From positions 1 through 48,778 of the forward strand of contig CAJXZZ010000012.1 of the NCBI GenBank assembly GCA_913065105.1: a stretch of DNA of 48,778 bases. The letters are read 5' to 3'. The translations under genes were made by a program, and so were the position numbers. The number at the start of each line of letters is the position of its first letter. Positions within the stretch are counted from its first letter, which is position 1. Source of the stretch: an uncultured Gammaproteobacteria bacterium. GTDB taxonomy: Bacteria; Pseudomonadota; Gammaproteobacteria; SZUA-229. The notes beneath the pieces were generated by a model. That model was not told the origin of the DNA and did not search any database. It saw only the letters and a list, made by a program, of their open reading frames with translations. Positions 26,292 through 37,063 of the stretch are shown here, in pieces.

Positions 26292-27240
26292 TTCATCTGC
26301 CCCAAATTTAAAAAATGAGATAAAACAACGCGCGAGCTGGCGTGATTACTATGCTTTATGTAAGCCAAGGGTTGTGGCTTTATTATTACTGACTTCGGTT
26401 GTTGGTGTTGTTTTAGCCAGTCCGCCTGGTGACATATCAATATTTATTTTAGTCATGTCTACGTTAGGCATTGGGCTGGGTTCTGCTGCCGGTGCTGCAA
26501 TCAATCAGATCGTAGAAAGAGAAAGTGATGCCGGGATGGCGCGTACTGAAAACCGACCGTTACCCAAAGGCCGCGTCAGTCAGCAGAATGCTTTTATTTT
26601 TGCCATGTTAATGGCGACGGCGTCTGTTTTCGTTTTAACGGTATGGATTAATGTATTAACCGCAGTGTTAACCTTTGCCAGTATGATCGGTTATGCGGTG
26701 GTCTATACCATGTACCTGAAAAAAGCCACGCCACAGAATATCGTTATCGGTGGTCTTGCAGGCGCTACTCCACCTTTACTAGGCTGGACTTCGGTGACAG
26801 GGTCAGTTGATCCACATGGTTTATTATTGGTTTTAATTATCTATACCTGGACACCTCCCCATTTCTGGGCGCTGGCAATCCATCGCCGAGATGATTACGC
26901 AAAAGTTAATTTACCAATGCTGCCGGTAACGCATGGTATTGAATTCACCAAGTATTCGATCTTAGGTTATACCATCTTGATGTTTATGGTTACCCTGCTA
27001 CCCTACCTCGCTTATATGCGTGGTGAGTTGTATCTGGTTTCTGCTGTATTGCTTGGTTTGTATTTCTTTTATAAAGTTTTCATGTTGATGTTTAGTGATA
27101 AAAAGAATGCCGCTATCTCCACCTTCGTGTATTCAATTAATTACTTGATGTTGTTGTTTATCGCGATGGTTGCTGATCACTATTTTGCAGGTTCTATAAG
27201 TCAATATCTGTGTGACAGTTTCCAGTTTAAATGTTATTGA
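26284..27240 (+). CDS. ctaB: Protoheme IX farnesyltransferase (heme O synthase)
   Basis: CtaB attaches a farnesyl group to heme B to give heme O, the precursor of heme A. The 318 residues form a UbiA-type polyprenyl transferase with about nine helices. The first conserved loop is NQIVERESDAGMARTENRPL, which normally has an Asp-rich prenyl-diphosphate site. The TPPHFWALAIHRRDDY segment is typical of CtaB. The start appears to be TTG 26284, inside the end of the upstream gene; no nearby in-frame ATG exists. The heme A synthase gene (ctaA) that usually precedes ctaB is absent here. Confidence 0.93.
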   Translation: MDNSSAPNLKNEIKQRASWRDYYALCKPRVVALLLLTSVVGVVLASPPGDISIFILVMSTLGIGLGSAAGAAINQIVERESDAGMARTENRPLPKGRVSQQNAFIFAMLMATASVFVLTVWINVLTAVLTFASMIGYAVVYTMYLKKATPQNIVIGGLAGATPPLLGWTSVTGSVDPHGLLLVLIIYTWTPPHFWALAIHRRDDYAKVNLPMLPVTHGIEFTKYSILGYTILMFMVTLLPYLAYMRGELYLVSAVLLGLYFFYKVFMLMFSDKKNAAISTFVYSINYLMLLFIAMVADHYFAGSISQYLCDSFQFKCY

Positions 27241-27247
27241 TTTAATC

Positions 27248-27943
27248 ATGATTACAAAATCAAGGTTAAGTATCGCGATCGCAGCAGTGTTTGCCATGTC
27301 AGCAGGTATCTGGTTGTCATCAGTGCAGAAGGCTAATAATGAAAAAGCTTCTGCAGATCTAAAGGATAAAGAATTGTCGGCTGCCAGAAAAAACTTCTCG
27401 CCGATACAGGGAAACATCTTATCTCCAGCACGTAAGATAGCGATTCCGGCGTTGACTAGAGACAATGGAAAAACATTTTCAATTGATGATTTAACCGGCC
27501 AATGGCATTTTCTTTTTTTTGGTTATACCAACTGTCCGGATGTCTGTCCTGTAACCATGGGTGTGCTGGCCCAGGCAAAGAAGATGGCTAGCGCTAACAA
27601 TCACCTGTTTCCTCAGGTAGTTTTTGTTTCTGTTGACCCAGAAAGAGATAAAGTGGAAATGTTAGCTGACTATGTCCAGTATTTCGATAAAGATTTTATC
27701 GGTGTTACTGGTGACAAAGATTTAATAAAAGCGCTTACACTGCAGATGAGTGTGGTGTATATGAAGATGCCTGCTGAGCCTAAGCCAGAGACCGGTACGA
27801 GTGACAGCGCTTACCTTGTTGATCATAGCTCGGCTGTTTTGCTGCTTAATCCAGAGGGTAAACTAACCGCTTTCTTTAATGCACCGCATGACCCGAAGAC
27901 CATTCTTAAAGACTTTCAAACCGTGGTTAACTTAAGAAAATAG
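27248..27943 (+). CDS. SCO1/SenC copper chaperone
   Basis: SCO proteins load copper into the CuA site of subunit II. From ATG 27248 the 231-residue protein has an N-terminal membrane anchor or signal (about 5-26) and a thioredoxin-like domain. Its copper ligands are C96PDVC100 and His193 (VDHSSAVLLL). A longer frame from 27212 overlaps ctaB. It is the last gene of the cox operon, ending in an inverted-repeat region shared with the convergent sec genes. Confidence 0.93.
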   Translation: MITKSRLSIAIAAVFAMSAGIWLSSVQKANNEKASADLKDKELSAARKNFSPIQGNILSPARKIAIPALTRDNGKTFSIDDLTGQWHFLFFGYTNCPDVCPVTMGVLAQAKKMASANNHLFPQVVFVSVDPERDKVEMLADYVQYFDKDFIGVTGDKDLIKALTLQMSVVYMKMPAEPKPETGTSDSAYLVDHSSAVLLLNPEGKLTAFFNAPHDPKTILKDFQTVVNLRK

Positions 27944-28052
27944 TTGGCTGTTGGCAGTAATATTAAAAAATTACTGATGTTTTTAAAACAGTTTTTTAGC
28001 TTTTAACTGCCTACTGCCAACTGATTACTTCTTTTTAGCCAACTGCCAACTA
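27941..28052. terminator. Inverted-repeat region between sco and secF, likely two-way terminator
   Basis: TAGTTGGC (27941-27948) pairs with GCCAACTA (28045-28052), and TTGGCAGTA (27951-27959) pairs with TACTGCCAA (28012-28020). GCCAACT occurs three times on the right side (28016, 28038 and 28045). The region spans the sco stop and ends 7 bp before the secF stop, and contains T-runs on both strands. Confidence 0.5.
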
Positions 28053-28058
28053 TTTATT

Positions 28059-29000
28059 CTAAGGCGCGTCGTCTACCAGCACTTCCTTGGCTTCAATCAG
28101 AAAATCCTGTTTATGAATTTTTAATATCATTAAAGTGCTGCAGGCAATGTATATCGATGAGTAGGTACCGATAACTACACCGATGATCAGTGCTGTTGCA
28201 AATCCATGAATGATCTCACCGCCATAGAAGAATAAAGCAAGTAATACCAGCAAGGTTGTAAATGATGTGACCAGGGTACGCGCCAGTGTCTGATTGATCG
28301 AGATATTTAATATGTCTTCAGCCGTGGTTTTGCGAATGTTTCTAAAGGCTTCACGGATACGGTCGAGTACAACAACGGTATCATTAAGCGAATAACCGAT
28401 AACGGCCAGGATAGACGCCAGAACAGTCAGGTCGAATTCAAGCTGTAATATTGAGAAAACACCAACGGTAATAATGACGTCATGCATCAAGGCTATAATC
28501 GCACTGACTGCTGATTTAAATTGGAAGCGGATACTGATGTAGATCAGGATGCCGCCGAGCGCGACTAATAAAGCTATACCGCCATCATCACGCAGTTCAT
28601 CACCTACCTGTGGGCCAACAAATTCGACACGGCGCATGACCACTTCTTTTTCTGAAGTGGTTTTTAGCACGTCTAAAATATTGTCACCGATCTCGGCTTT
28701 ATTGATGTCTTCGCGTGGTGCAATGCGAACGATGATATCTTTCGATGAGCCATAATTCTGCACTTGTGCATCTTTGAATTTTGCATTGGCTAAGGCAGTT
28801 CTGACTTCATCAAGTTTTACATCGGTCTGATAGCCTGCTTCGATCAAATAACCGCCGGTAAAATCGATACCAAGATTTAATCCTTTTGTGGCTAAACTTC
28901 CGATGGAAACGATTACTAACAGTAATGAGAAAACCATTGCCAGTTTTCTTTTACTCATAAAGTTAATCATAGTTTTTGTGTCTATGTGTGTATGTGACAT
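28059..29000 (-). CDS. secF: Protein translocase subunit SecF
   Basis: SecF works with SecD to pull proteins through SecYEG using the proton gradient. Starting at ATG 29000, with an AGGTAAG site just upstream, the protein has 313 residues. It shows an N-terminal helix, the GIDFTGG motif after it, a periplasmic domain, and five more helices with the SLNDTVVVLDRIRE signature of the family. A longer frame to 29084 overlaps secD and is not favoured. It is the last gene of the queA-tgt-yajC-secD-secF operon. Confidence 0.95.
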   Translation of the reverse strand: MSHTHIDTKTMINFMSKRKLAMVFSLLLVIVSIGSLATKGLNLGIDFTGGYLIEAGYQTDVKLDEVRTALANAKFKDAQVQNYGSSKDIIVRIAPREDINKAEIGDNILDVLKTTSEKEVVMRRVEFVGPQVGDELRDDGGIALLVALGGILIYISIRFQFKSAVSAIIALMHDVIITVGVFSILQLEFDLTVLASILAVIGYSLNDTVVVLDRIREAFRNIRKTTAEDILNISINQTLARTLVTSFTTLLVLLALFFYGGEIIHGFATALIIGVVIGTYSSIYIACSTLMILKIHKQDFLIEAKEVLVDDAP

Positions 29001-29028
29001 GTTACTTACCTGATGCCTGATGTTTTTA

Positions 29029-30879
29029 TTATATTGAAAGTTTTTTGATGTCGCGATTGCCATACAAGACATTAACCACTGCACGCGTTCCCACGATGGC
29101 GGTAAACATCGAAGTTAAAATACCGATGCTTAATGTGATGGCAAAACCTTTTACCGGGCCCGTGCCCAGTGTGAATAGCACGATAGCAGCGAGCAACGTC
29201 GTCACGTTAGCATCGGTAATGGTACTGAACGCTTTTTCATAACCGGCATGAATACTTGCCTGCGGTGAATTACCATTTTTTATTTCTTCCCTGATACGTT
29301 CGAAGATAAGTACGTTGGCGTCAACCGCCATACCCACCGTTAATACGATACCGGCAATACCCGGTAAGGTTAATGTTGCCTGTAACAAGGAAAGTACGGC
29401 GATGATGATAATAAGATTTGCTGTTAATGCGATATTGGCGATGATGCCAAAACCTTTGTAGTAAACCGTCATAAAGATCAGCACCAGGCAGAAACCGATG
29501 ATAACAGAGATGAAACCTTTCTCGATGTTATCTTTACCCAGGCTTGGCCCGACAGTCCGTTCTTCGATGATTTCAACCGGAGCACGTAAAGAGCCGGCGC
29601 GAAGCAACAATGCCAGGTCATGGGCTTCCTGAGACTCCAGACCGGTAATCTGGAAACGAGAACTGAACTGCCCCTGGATGGTCGCTACATTGATAACTTC
29701 TTTTGTCGTGGTGCGATGTTTTGTCATGGTATCGCCAACACGTTTGGTTTCAATTTTATTTTCGATAAAAACCACGCCCATCGGATTACCAATGTTTTCA
29801 CGCGTGGTATCACCCATGGTGTTTGCGCCTTTAGAGTTCAATCGAACAGACACCGCAGGTGTACCCTTCTGGCCATCAAAGGTAGATGCGGCATCGACGA
29901 TCTGGTCACCGGTAACGATGACACGGCGGTTCAATAATACCGGGCTGCCATCACGCTCATAGTAGAGCACTGAATTTAACGGTGTGCGGCCAGTTTCTTT
30001 TGCTTCCAGCCAATCTGCACGTGTACCTTCAGCCATTCTGAATTCTAGTGTGGCGGTAGCACCAAGAATCTTTTTCGCACCAGCAGTATCCTGAATACCG
30101 GGTAGCTGTACCACGATTCGTGAACTGCCCTGCTGTTGGATTACTGGTTCGGCAACACCTAATTCATTAACGCGGTTGCGCAGTGTAATAATATTTTGTT
30201 GCAGCGCTGATTTCTTTTCGTTTCTAATCGCGACTTCAGAAAGCCTTGCGTTTATGGTTAAGGTATCTTCGTTTTCGCTGAATTCGAGGTCACGAAATTG
30301 ACGCGGTAGTATTTCTGCCGCTTTCTGCATATTGGCTAATTCGCGGAAGTTTATGTGTAAGCCCTTATCGTCTCGGCGTACACCACGGTAACGCACTTTT
30401 TCGTCACGTAGATAACTGCGGATATCCGATAATAAACTTTCTTCGAGACGTTTGACCGCAGCAACCATGTCCACTTCCATAAGAAAGTGTACGCCGCCAC
30501 GTAAATCGAGGCCTAAATACATGGGTGCGGCGTTTATCGCACGTAACCAGTCAGGTGTGGCTGGCGCCAGGTTAAGTGCGATCAGATATTGTTTACCTAA
30601 TGTTTCTTTTAAAGCTTCAGCAGCAATCAGCTGTGTTTCGGTATCATTGAAGCGAACCAGTAAACGCCCTTGTGTTAACTCGGCAGATTTGAATATGATG
30701 TCTTTTGACTGAATGGCCTGCTCAACTGCCATTTTGTCTTCATCAATCAAAGATTTAGTGCGATGGCTGATCTGAACTGCCGGGTCTTCACCGTAGAGAT
30801 TAGGTAATGCATAGATACTGGCAAGAATCAGTACGACAACAAGTAAGATATATTTCCACAGCGGATATTGATTCAGCAT
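29029..30879 (-). CDS. secD: Protein translocase subunit SecD
   Basis: SecD drives late steps of protein export from the periplasmic side. The 616 residues equal the Escherichia coli length. They include a first membrane helix (8-27), the LGLDLRGGVHF motif (122-132), the P1 periplasmic domain with VNELGVAEPVIQQQG, and five C-terminal helices with the essential Asp in MAVDANVLIFERIREE (near 519). The 28-bp gap to secF holds that gene's ribosome site. Confidence 0.96.
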   Translation of the reverse strand: MLNQYPLWKYILLVVVLILASIYALPNLYGEDPAVQISHRTKSLIDEDKMAVEQAIQSKDIIFKSAELTQGRLLVRFNDTETQLIAAEALKETLGKQYLIALNLAPATPDWLRAINAAPMYLGLDLRGGVHFLMEVDMVAAVKRLEESLLSDIRSYLRDEKVRYRGVRRDDKGLHINFRELANMQKAAEILPRQFRDLEFSENEDTLTINARLSEVAIRNEKKSALQQNIITLRNRVNELGVAEPVIQQQGSSRIVVQLPGIQDTAGAKKILGATATLEFRMAEGTRADWLEAKETGRTPLNSVLYYERDGSPVLLNRRVIVTGDQIVDAASTFDGQKGTPAVSVRLNSKGANTMGDTTRENIGNPMGVVFIENKIETKRVGDTMTKHRTTTKEVINVATIQGQFSSRFQITGLESQEAHDLALLLRAGSLRAPVEIIEERTVGPSLGKDNIEKGFISVIIGFCLVLIFMTVYYKGFGIIANIALTANLIIIIAVLSLLQATLTLPGIAGIVLTVGMAVDANVLIFERIREEIKNGNSPQASIHAGYEKAFSTITDANVTTLLAAIVLFTLGTGPVKGFAITLSIGILTSMFTAIVGTRAVVNVLYGNRDIKKLSI

Positions 30880-30976
30880 GGCTGAGTTTTCCCTATTTAA
30901 ATTTTATACAAGATTATTTATTATTATAATGTTTGCTAAAAGCAAGACATGATATAGCAGCGTTTAAGCAACAGTG

Positions 30977-31327
30977 CTATTTGTTTTGCTCTTTGATCGT
31001 GCCTTTTGGCATGATGGTTTGAATTGCACTTTTCTGCACATTCAACGAAACATCGTTGGCAATTTCTAAGGTAACGAAGTCATCATTAACATTGGTTACT
31101 TTACCCAGGATGCCGCCAGATGTTATTACTTCTTCACCTTTTTGTAGGTCACTAACCATTTTACGATGCTCTTTCTGGCGTTTACTCTGTGGGCGAATAA
31201 GGAAGAAATAGAATAAAACAACCAGGCCGATGGGTAAAATTAACGATGCTAGTGGATCAGCGCCTGCTGTGGTATTTGCCGCTGCTGCGCCGGATTCTGC
31301 AATAGCATCAGAAATGAAAAAACTCAT
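30977..31327 (-). CDS. yajC: Preprotein translocase accessory subunit YajC
   Basis: YajC is a small membrane partner of SecDF. The 116 residues have one membrane helix (about 27-44) followed by the typical RPQSKRQKEHRKM basic stretch and the L-x-K-GEEVITSGGILGKV motif in the cytoplasmic part. It lies between tgt and secD, 97 bp from secD. The 212-bp gap upstream of it contains AT-rich sequence and a small GCC/GGC hairpin. It may carry an internal promoter. Confidence 0.94.
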   Translation of the reverse strand: MSFFISDAIAESGAAAANTTAGADPLASLILPIGLVVLFYFFLIRPQSKRQKEHRKMVSDLQKGEEVITSGGILGKVTNVNDDFVTLEIANDVSLNVQKSAIQTIMPKGTIKEQNK

Positions 31328-31539
31328 AGTAAACCTCTTAAAATAAAATATTTGGGTGTTTTTTTAAAGACTTTTAACGCCCTGTAATGGCGCGATATTA
31401 TGCCATAAATGTGCTCATTACATTGCTTTATCTCGATTTTTTTCAAGCTTTATAGATTAATGCTGTGTATTTAATAATTTACAAGAAAGCTTGTTATCGA
31501 AGGCTAAAATAAAAAGCTGAAATTTAAACATATGTATAC

Positions 31540-32664
<1,125 letters not shown>

Positions 32665-32695
32665 TTAAGTAATTAAAATATATTGTAAGTTCTTG

Positions 32696-33730
32696 TTAAT
32701 CTATAAACATGGCATCGCCATAACTAAAAAAGCGATACTCTTCTGCCACCGCCTCTGTGTAACAACGTTTTATTTCATCTTTACCGGCAAGCGCACTGAT
32801 CAGCATCAGCAGTGTCGACTCCGGTAAGTGAAAATTGGTAATTAACGCATCGATGCATTTAAAAGTGTAACCGGGATAGATAAATATGTCCGTTTCACCT
32901 GCGTAGGGCTCAAGACGTCCACTTCGACAGGCTGTTTCTAATGAGCGCACCGTGGTCGTTCCGACAGCAATAACGCGGCCACCATTTTGGTGTGTCTGCA
33001 AACATTTATCGACAGTCTCCTGCGGCACAACGAGGTATTCAAAATGCATCTGGTGATCTTCAATGCACTCACAACGAACCGGTTGAAATGTACCCGCACC
33101 GACGTGTAGTGTGACAAAGGCTGAATCGATACCTTTATGCTTCAGTTTCGCCAGTATATCTTCATCAAAATGCAGGCCCGCAGTGGGCGCCGCGACCGCT
33201 CCAGGCGAATCAGCATAAACCGTCTGATAACGAGAAAAGTCTTCGATGGTATCTTCGCGGTTGATGTATGGTGGTAATGGCATGTGGCCGATACTTTCCA
33301 TGATATTAGCCATCGAATATTTTGCATCGCAGGTCAATACGAACAGATCACCTTCTCGTCCATCCATCGACACCGTAAAAGACTGTTTTTTATCAATGTC
33401 GGATAAAATGATTTTACTTCCAGGTTTCGGGGTTTTGCTTGCCTTGACGTGCGCCAGACATTGGGTTTCACTCGTTAGGCGCTCGACCAATATTTCTACC
33501 TTGCCGCCGGTTTCCTTAAAACCATAAATCCGTGCTGGAATGACACGGGTATTATTAAAAACCAGTAGATCACCAGGATTAATCAGATCGAGCAGATTAT
33601 TAAACTGGAGATGAGTGATGCTTTTGTCAGCACGAGAATAATGCAACAAACGACTCAGTGAGCGAACATCACAGGGTTTTTGAGCGATCAGATGCTCAGG
33701 TAGAAGGTAATGGAATTCGCGCGTTTTCAT
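32696..33730 (-). CDS. queA: S-adenosylmethionine:tRNA ribosyltransferase-isomerase
   Basis: QueA transfers the ribosyl group of SAM to preQ1 in tRNA, giving epoxyqueuosine. The 344 residues cover the whole family, beginning FHYLLPEHLIAQKP. They include GDLLVFNNTRVIPAR, APTAGLHF (about 180-187), the HVGAGTFQPVR motif, and the LITNFHLPESTLLMLISALAG end. It is the first gene of the operon that continues through tgt and the sec genes. Confidence 0.97.
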   Translation of the reverse strand: MKTREFHYLLPEHLIAQKPCDVRSLSRLLHYSRADKSITHLQFNNLLDLINPGDLLVFNNTRVIPARIYGFKETGGKVEILVERLTSETQCLAHVKASKTPKPGSKIILSDIDKKQSFTVSMDGREGDLFVLTCDAKYSMANIMESIGHMPLPPYINREDTIEDFSRYQTVYADSPGAVAAPTAGLHFDEDILAKLKHKGIDSAFVTLHVGAGTFQPVRCECIEDHQMHFEYLVVPQETVDKCLQTHQNGGRVIAVGTTTVRSLETACRSGRLEPYAGETDIFIYPGYTFKCIDALITNFHLPESTLLMLISALAGKDEIKRCYTEAVAEEYRFFSYGDAMFID

Positions 33731-33805
33731 TGGCGGCGAATGATAACTCTTTCGGGCTTAAGAATATATTATTTTGCTGAGAAGAACGCAAAATAGCATG
33801 TGGAA

Positions 33806-34081
33806 TCAGGTGCGCATTTTTCCAACAGCGCAACTGACAAATGACTTTGCTTTTGCTTTAGCGGCTCTTAGACCTTCGGTAGTGCCGCTTTCCGGGTAGC
33901 CTAATTGCAACAATAGCTGGGCGACTTCTGATTTGTAGGCAACGTCACCAGTAACATTAATAACACCGCTTTCGATGTTAACCTCGCAGCTATCAATAAA
34001 ATTCATTTTATTTAATTTGCTGGTGATGGTGTTGGCACAACCGCCGCATTTAATATTTTCTACAGAAATTTCATAAGTCAT
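33806..34081 (-). CDS. Heavy-metal-associated (HMA) domain protein
   Basis: The first ~67 of 91 residues form a ferredoxin-like HMA domain. Its metal-binding loop is K11CGGC15, so the two cysteines are Cys12 and Cys15; this is the shortened CxxC form without the usual Met. The tail is a basic helix ending with one further Cys (SCAVGKMRT). Such proteins bind copper or other soft metals. It stands alone, in the same direction as a rhodanese gene 45 bp upstream of it, so the two may be co-transcribed. Confidence 0.8.
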   Translation of the reverse strand: MTYEISVENIKCGGCANTITSKLNKMNFIDSCEVNIESGVINVTGDVAYKSEVAQLLLQLGYPESGTTEGLRAAKAKAKSFVSCAVGKMRT

Positions 34082-34126
34082 TATTATTAAACCGGTAAAC
34101 TATCTGAGCGCCCGAATAATTTGCTG

Positions 34127-34414
34127 TTAACAAGCTGCAAATTGCTGCAACCCACCGATATTGTGGACCTGATCATAGCCTAATTGTACAAGATAATTTT
34201 TAACCATTTCCGAGCGGGCACCGGTTCTACAGTACAATAGAATTGGTTTAGTATTATCGATGTCATCTTTCAGGGTCTGGAAGTTTTCGACGGGCATATT
34301 TACTGCACCATCAAGAGCGCCCATGTTGAACTCAACGGGTGAACGCACGTCGATCAACTGCCCACCGTCATTTATTTTCTCTAGTACAAAGTCACAATTG
34401 TATTTAATCATCAT
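34127..34414 (-). CDS. Single-domain rhodanese
   Basis: The 95-residue cytoplasmic protein is one rhodanese domain with the active-site loop Y61CRTGARS68, where Cys62 carries persulfide sulfur. The expected IDVRSPVEF strand-helix start and the NIGGLQQF end are present. It resembles stand-alone GlpE/PspE-like sulfurtransferases. It lies immediately upstream of the HMA gene; shared sulfur/metal handling is possible but not shown. Confidence 0.88.
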   Translation of the reverse strand: MMIKYNCDFVLEKINDGGQLIDVRSPVEFNMGALDGAVNMPVENFQTLKDDIDNTKPILLYCRTGARSEMVKNYLVQLGYDQVHNIGGLQQFAAC

Positions 34415-34569
34415 AAATTTTTTCAGCGTATAAACATTAGCATTCTATTATATTCGTATAAATATTGCAATATCAACATGTTATGAATTTTAAGTTATTG
34501 TCGTGATTAATCTTGTTTATTCGTAACAAATAGTTCAGCATTTGCGATTATTTTTAACGAGAAAAAACG

Positions 34570-34851
34570 ATGTTTAAAACTAATGAATATTTTGAAGGAA
34601 AAGTTAAGTCAATCGCTTTTCAAGGATTGAATAAACCCGCTACCGTGGGTGTTATGGCTGCTGGTGAATATGTTTTTAATACTGCAGATAAAGAAAAAAT
34701 GACCGTTGTCACGGGTGAAATGGTGATTAAGTTTGCTGCTGATGATGAAGCAACAACGTATTACGCCGGGCAGTCATTCGATGTCGCTGAAAATAGCGCA
34801 TTTAATGTTAGTATCGAGACTGATTGCGCGTATCTATGTGAATACGGTTAA
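34570..34851 (+). CDS. ppnP: Pyrimidine/purine nucleoside phosphorylase PpnP
   Basis: PpnP (formerly YaiE, DUF1255) is a small cupin that splits several nucleosides with phosphate. The 93 residues match the family over their whole length: NEYFEGKVKSIAF at the start, TVGVMAAGEY in the middle, YYAGQSFDV, and the conserved SAYLCEY-type end (here CAYLCEYG). GAGAAAAAACG before the ATG serves as ribosome site. Confidence 0.93.
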   Translation: MFKTNEYFEGKVKSIAFQGLNKPATVGVMAAGEYVFNTADKEKMTVVTGEMVIKFAADDEATTYYAGQSFDVAENSAFNVSIETDCAYLCEYG

Positions 34852-34917
34852 CCGCTATTGATAATACCCCTGCTGTTCGCCCGTTGAAAATTGTCAACTT
34901 GTTGCCAAAATGATGAG

Positions 34918-36399
34918 ATGAGTTCATTAGACAAGCTAAATTTCAGCAATACCTTTGCGACATTACCAGAAATATTTTTTTCCGCGCATCAACCGCAGGC
35001 GTTATCTGACGATTTCCTGATTCACTTTAATGGGCAGGTTGCCGATCTGCTTGGCATCGACAGAGATGCTGTGGAGCAAAATGATTTTCTGGATATCTTC
35101 ACCACTAAAAAACCATTTGATGGATTTAAACCCATCGCCATGTGTTACGCGGGCCATCAGTTTGGTCATTATGTTCCTCGTTTAGGTGATGGCCGTGCCA
35201 TATTATTAGCACAACTACGAGATAAAGATAATCGTCCCTGGGACCTGCAGTTAAAAGGTGCTGGCCCTACTCTGTATTCTCGCGGAAGTGATGGCCGTGC
35301 CGTTTTACGCTCATCGATTCGAGAGTATTTATGCAGCGCTGCAATGCATGGTTTGAATATACCGACGACACATGCACTATTCCTGTCTGGTAGTCGTGAA
35401 GAAATTTATCGCGAACAAATTGAACCCGGCGCGATGGTTTTACGCGTAGCGCCCAGTCATATTCGTTTTGGTAGTTTTGAATATTATTTTTATTCGCAGC
35501 GCCATGATGATTTAAAACGTCTGGGTGCCTATGTGCTTGAGCAGTATTATCCTCATCTATTAGCTGAAGCTAACCCCTATCTTTCATTTTTAAATGAAGT
35601 CATTGAAGTGACGGCGAAATTGATCGCAAAGTGGCAGGCGGTTGGTTTCGCCCATGGTGTGATGAATACCGATAATATGTCAATCCATGGAATCACACTG
35701 GACTATGGCCCCTTCGGTTTTATCGAACAGTTTGACCCGCAGTATATCTGTAATCATTCGGATCATCAGGGGCGTTATGCCTTTAGTAAACAACCTGAAA
35801 TTGGCTTATTCAATTTAAGCTGCCTGGCGCAGGCACTATTGCCTCTTCTGCATGACGATGCGGATGAGGCGGTGAAGCTGGCAAAAGCTGCTCTTGCTAA
35901 CTACCAGGCTATATTTGTAGGACATTATGCTGAACTGATGGCTGAAAAGTTAGGCTTCACTTGTGTGATAGAGAATGAACGGAAAATTGTTACAGCGCTA
36001 TTGGATGTACTAGAAGCTAATCATGTTGATTACACCCTCTTCTTCAGAACCTTGAGTCAGCAGTTAAGTGCTGAAGATAAAAATAAATGCCGTGATCTGT
36101 TCATCGACAGGGCTTCCTTTGATCAATGGTATGAGATCTATCAGAATCGTTTACTTCAAGAAAATGTTCTGCCTGAAACTCGCAGTGAACAGATGAAAAA
36201 AGTTAATCCGAAATATATTTTACGTAATTACATGGCTGAAATTGCAATTCGAAAAGCGCAAGACGAAAACGATTATTCTGAAATTGAAGATCTGATGAAA
36301 ATTCTCAGTGATCCTTTTAAAGAGCATTCAAGTTACGAACATTATGCGGGTCATCCACCTGAGTGGTCAAAAAATATTGAAGTCAGTTGCTCCTCCTGA
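34918..36399 (+). CDS. selO: Protein adenylyltransferase SelO (YdiU)
   Basis: SelO is a pseudokinase that transfers AMP to Ser, Thr or Tyr of target proteins and is linked to redox stress. From ATG 34918 it has 493 residues; a longer frame from TTG 34891 is less likely. Conserved parts include GDGRAILLAQ, LKGAGPTLYSRGSDGRAVLR, and the catalytic HGVMNTDNMSI followed by DYGPFGF. The family's redox-active C-terminal tail ends EVSCSS. There is no UGA selenocysteine codon; the tail uses Cys. Confidence 0.95.
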   Translation: MSSLDKLNFSNTFATLPEIFFSAHQPQALSDDFLIHFNGQVADLLGIDRDAVEQNDFLDIFTTKKPFDGFKPIAMCYAGHQFGHYVPRLGDGRAILLAQLRDKDNRPWDLQLKGAGPTLYSRGSDGRAVLRSSIREYLCSAAMHGLNIPTTHALFLSGSREEIYREQIEPGAMVLRVAPSHIRFGSFEYYFYSQRHDDLKRLGAYVLEQYYPHLLAEANPYLSFLNEVIEVTAKLIAKWQAVGFAHGVMNTDNMSIHGITLDYGPFGFIEQFDPQYICNHSDHQGRYAFSKQPEIGLFNLSCLAQALLPLLHDDADEAVKLAKAALANYQAIFVGHYAELMAEKLGFTCVIENERKIVTALLDVLEANHVDYTLFFRTLSQQLSAEDKNKCRDLFIDRASFDQWYEIYQNRLLQENVLPETRSEQMKKVNPKYILRNYMAEIAIRKAQDENDYSEIEDLMKILSDPFKEHSSYEHYAGHPPEWSKNIEVSCSS

Positions 36400-36416
36400 C
36401 AGTTATGTATATTTAA

Positions 36417-37055
36417 ATGAAAGATTTGTTACCGACGCTTTACTATGTACATGACCCAATGTGCAGTTGGTGCTGGGGTTTTCGGCCTGTGTGGGATCAG
36501 CTACAAGATGTGTTAACAGGTAAAGTTAATGTTCAATACGTTTTAGGTGGCCTGGCTCCAGACACGGATCAACTGATGCCCGATGACATGCGAGTCAACA
36601 TTCGTAGTAACTGGCAAAGAATTCAACAAGAGATACCAGGGACAGAATTTAATTATGATTTTTGGACCGATTGCCAACCACGACGTTCGACCTACCCTGC
36701 CTGTCGTGCGATTATTGCCTGTAGAATGCAGCAGCCACTATTGGAAACCAGGATGCTGCTGGCAATACAACAGGCTTATTATCTGAATGCGAAAAATCCA
36801 TCAGATAATAATATTTTAGTAAAGATAGCTGATGGAATTGGACTTGATATCGATGTATTTTCAGAAGATTTAACTGGTGATAAATGCAATAAAATATTTG
36901 AAAAAGAATTACTCTTAACTAAAAAATTAGCTGTGAATAGTTTTCCTGGCCTGGTGTTATTAAATAAAAGTGTGTTGGTCAACATCCATATTGACTACAC
37001 AAGCCAGAGTTACATCTTAAAACAGATATACAAAAATATTGGATCGTCTTTTTAA
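36417..37055 (+). CDS. DsbA-family thioredoxin-fold protein (CSWC)
   Basis: The 212-residue protein has a thioredoxin fold with an inserted helical domain, as in DsbA/FrnE-like oxidoreductases. The active-site motif is P14MCSWCWGF, with Cys16 and Cys19. It lacks a signal peptide and is probably cytoplasmic. A cis-Pro-like SFPGLVLL follows late in the chain. It starts 18 bp after selO, so both are probably one transcript. The shared redox theme is suggestive only. Confidence 0.85.
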   Translation: MKDLLPTLYYVHDPMCSWCWGFRPVWDQLQDVLTGKVNVQYVLGGLAPDTDQLMPDDMRVNIRSNWQRIQQEIPGTEFNYDFWTDCQPRRSTYPACRAIIACRMQQPLLETRMLLAIQQAYYLNAKNPSDNNILVKIADGIGLDIDVFSEDLTGDKCNKIFEKELLLTKKLAVNSFPGLVLLNKSVLVNIHIDYTSQSYILKQIYKNIGSSF

Positions 37056-37063
37056 TGCATGTG

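Noticed and set aside
34918-36399. Possible selenocysteine in SelO
   Set aside because: The C-terminal motif is CSS with an ordinary Cys codon and no in-frame TGA is needed.
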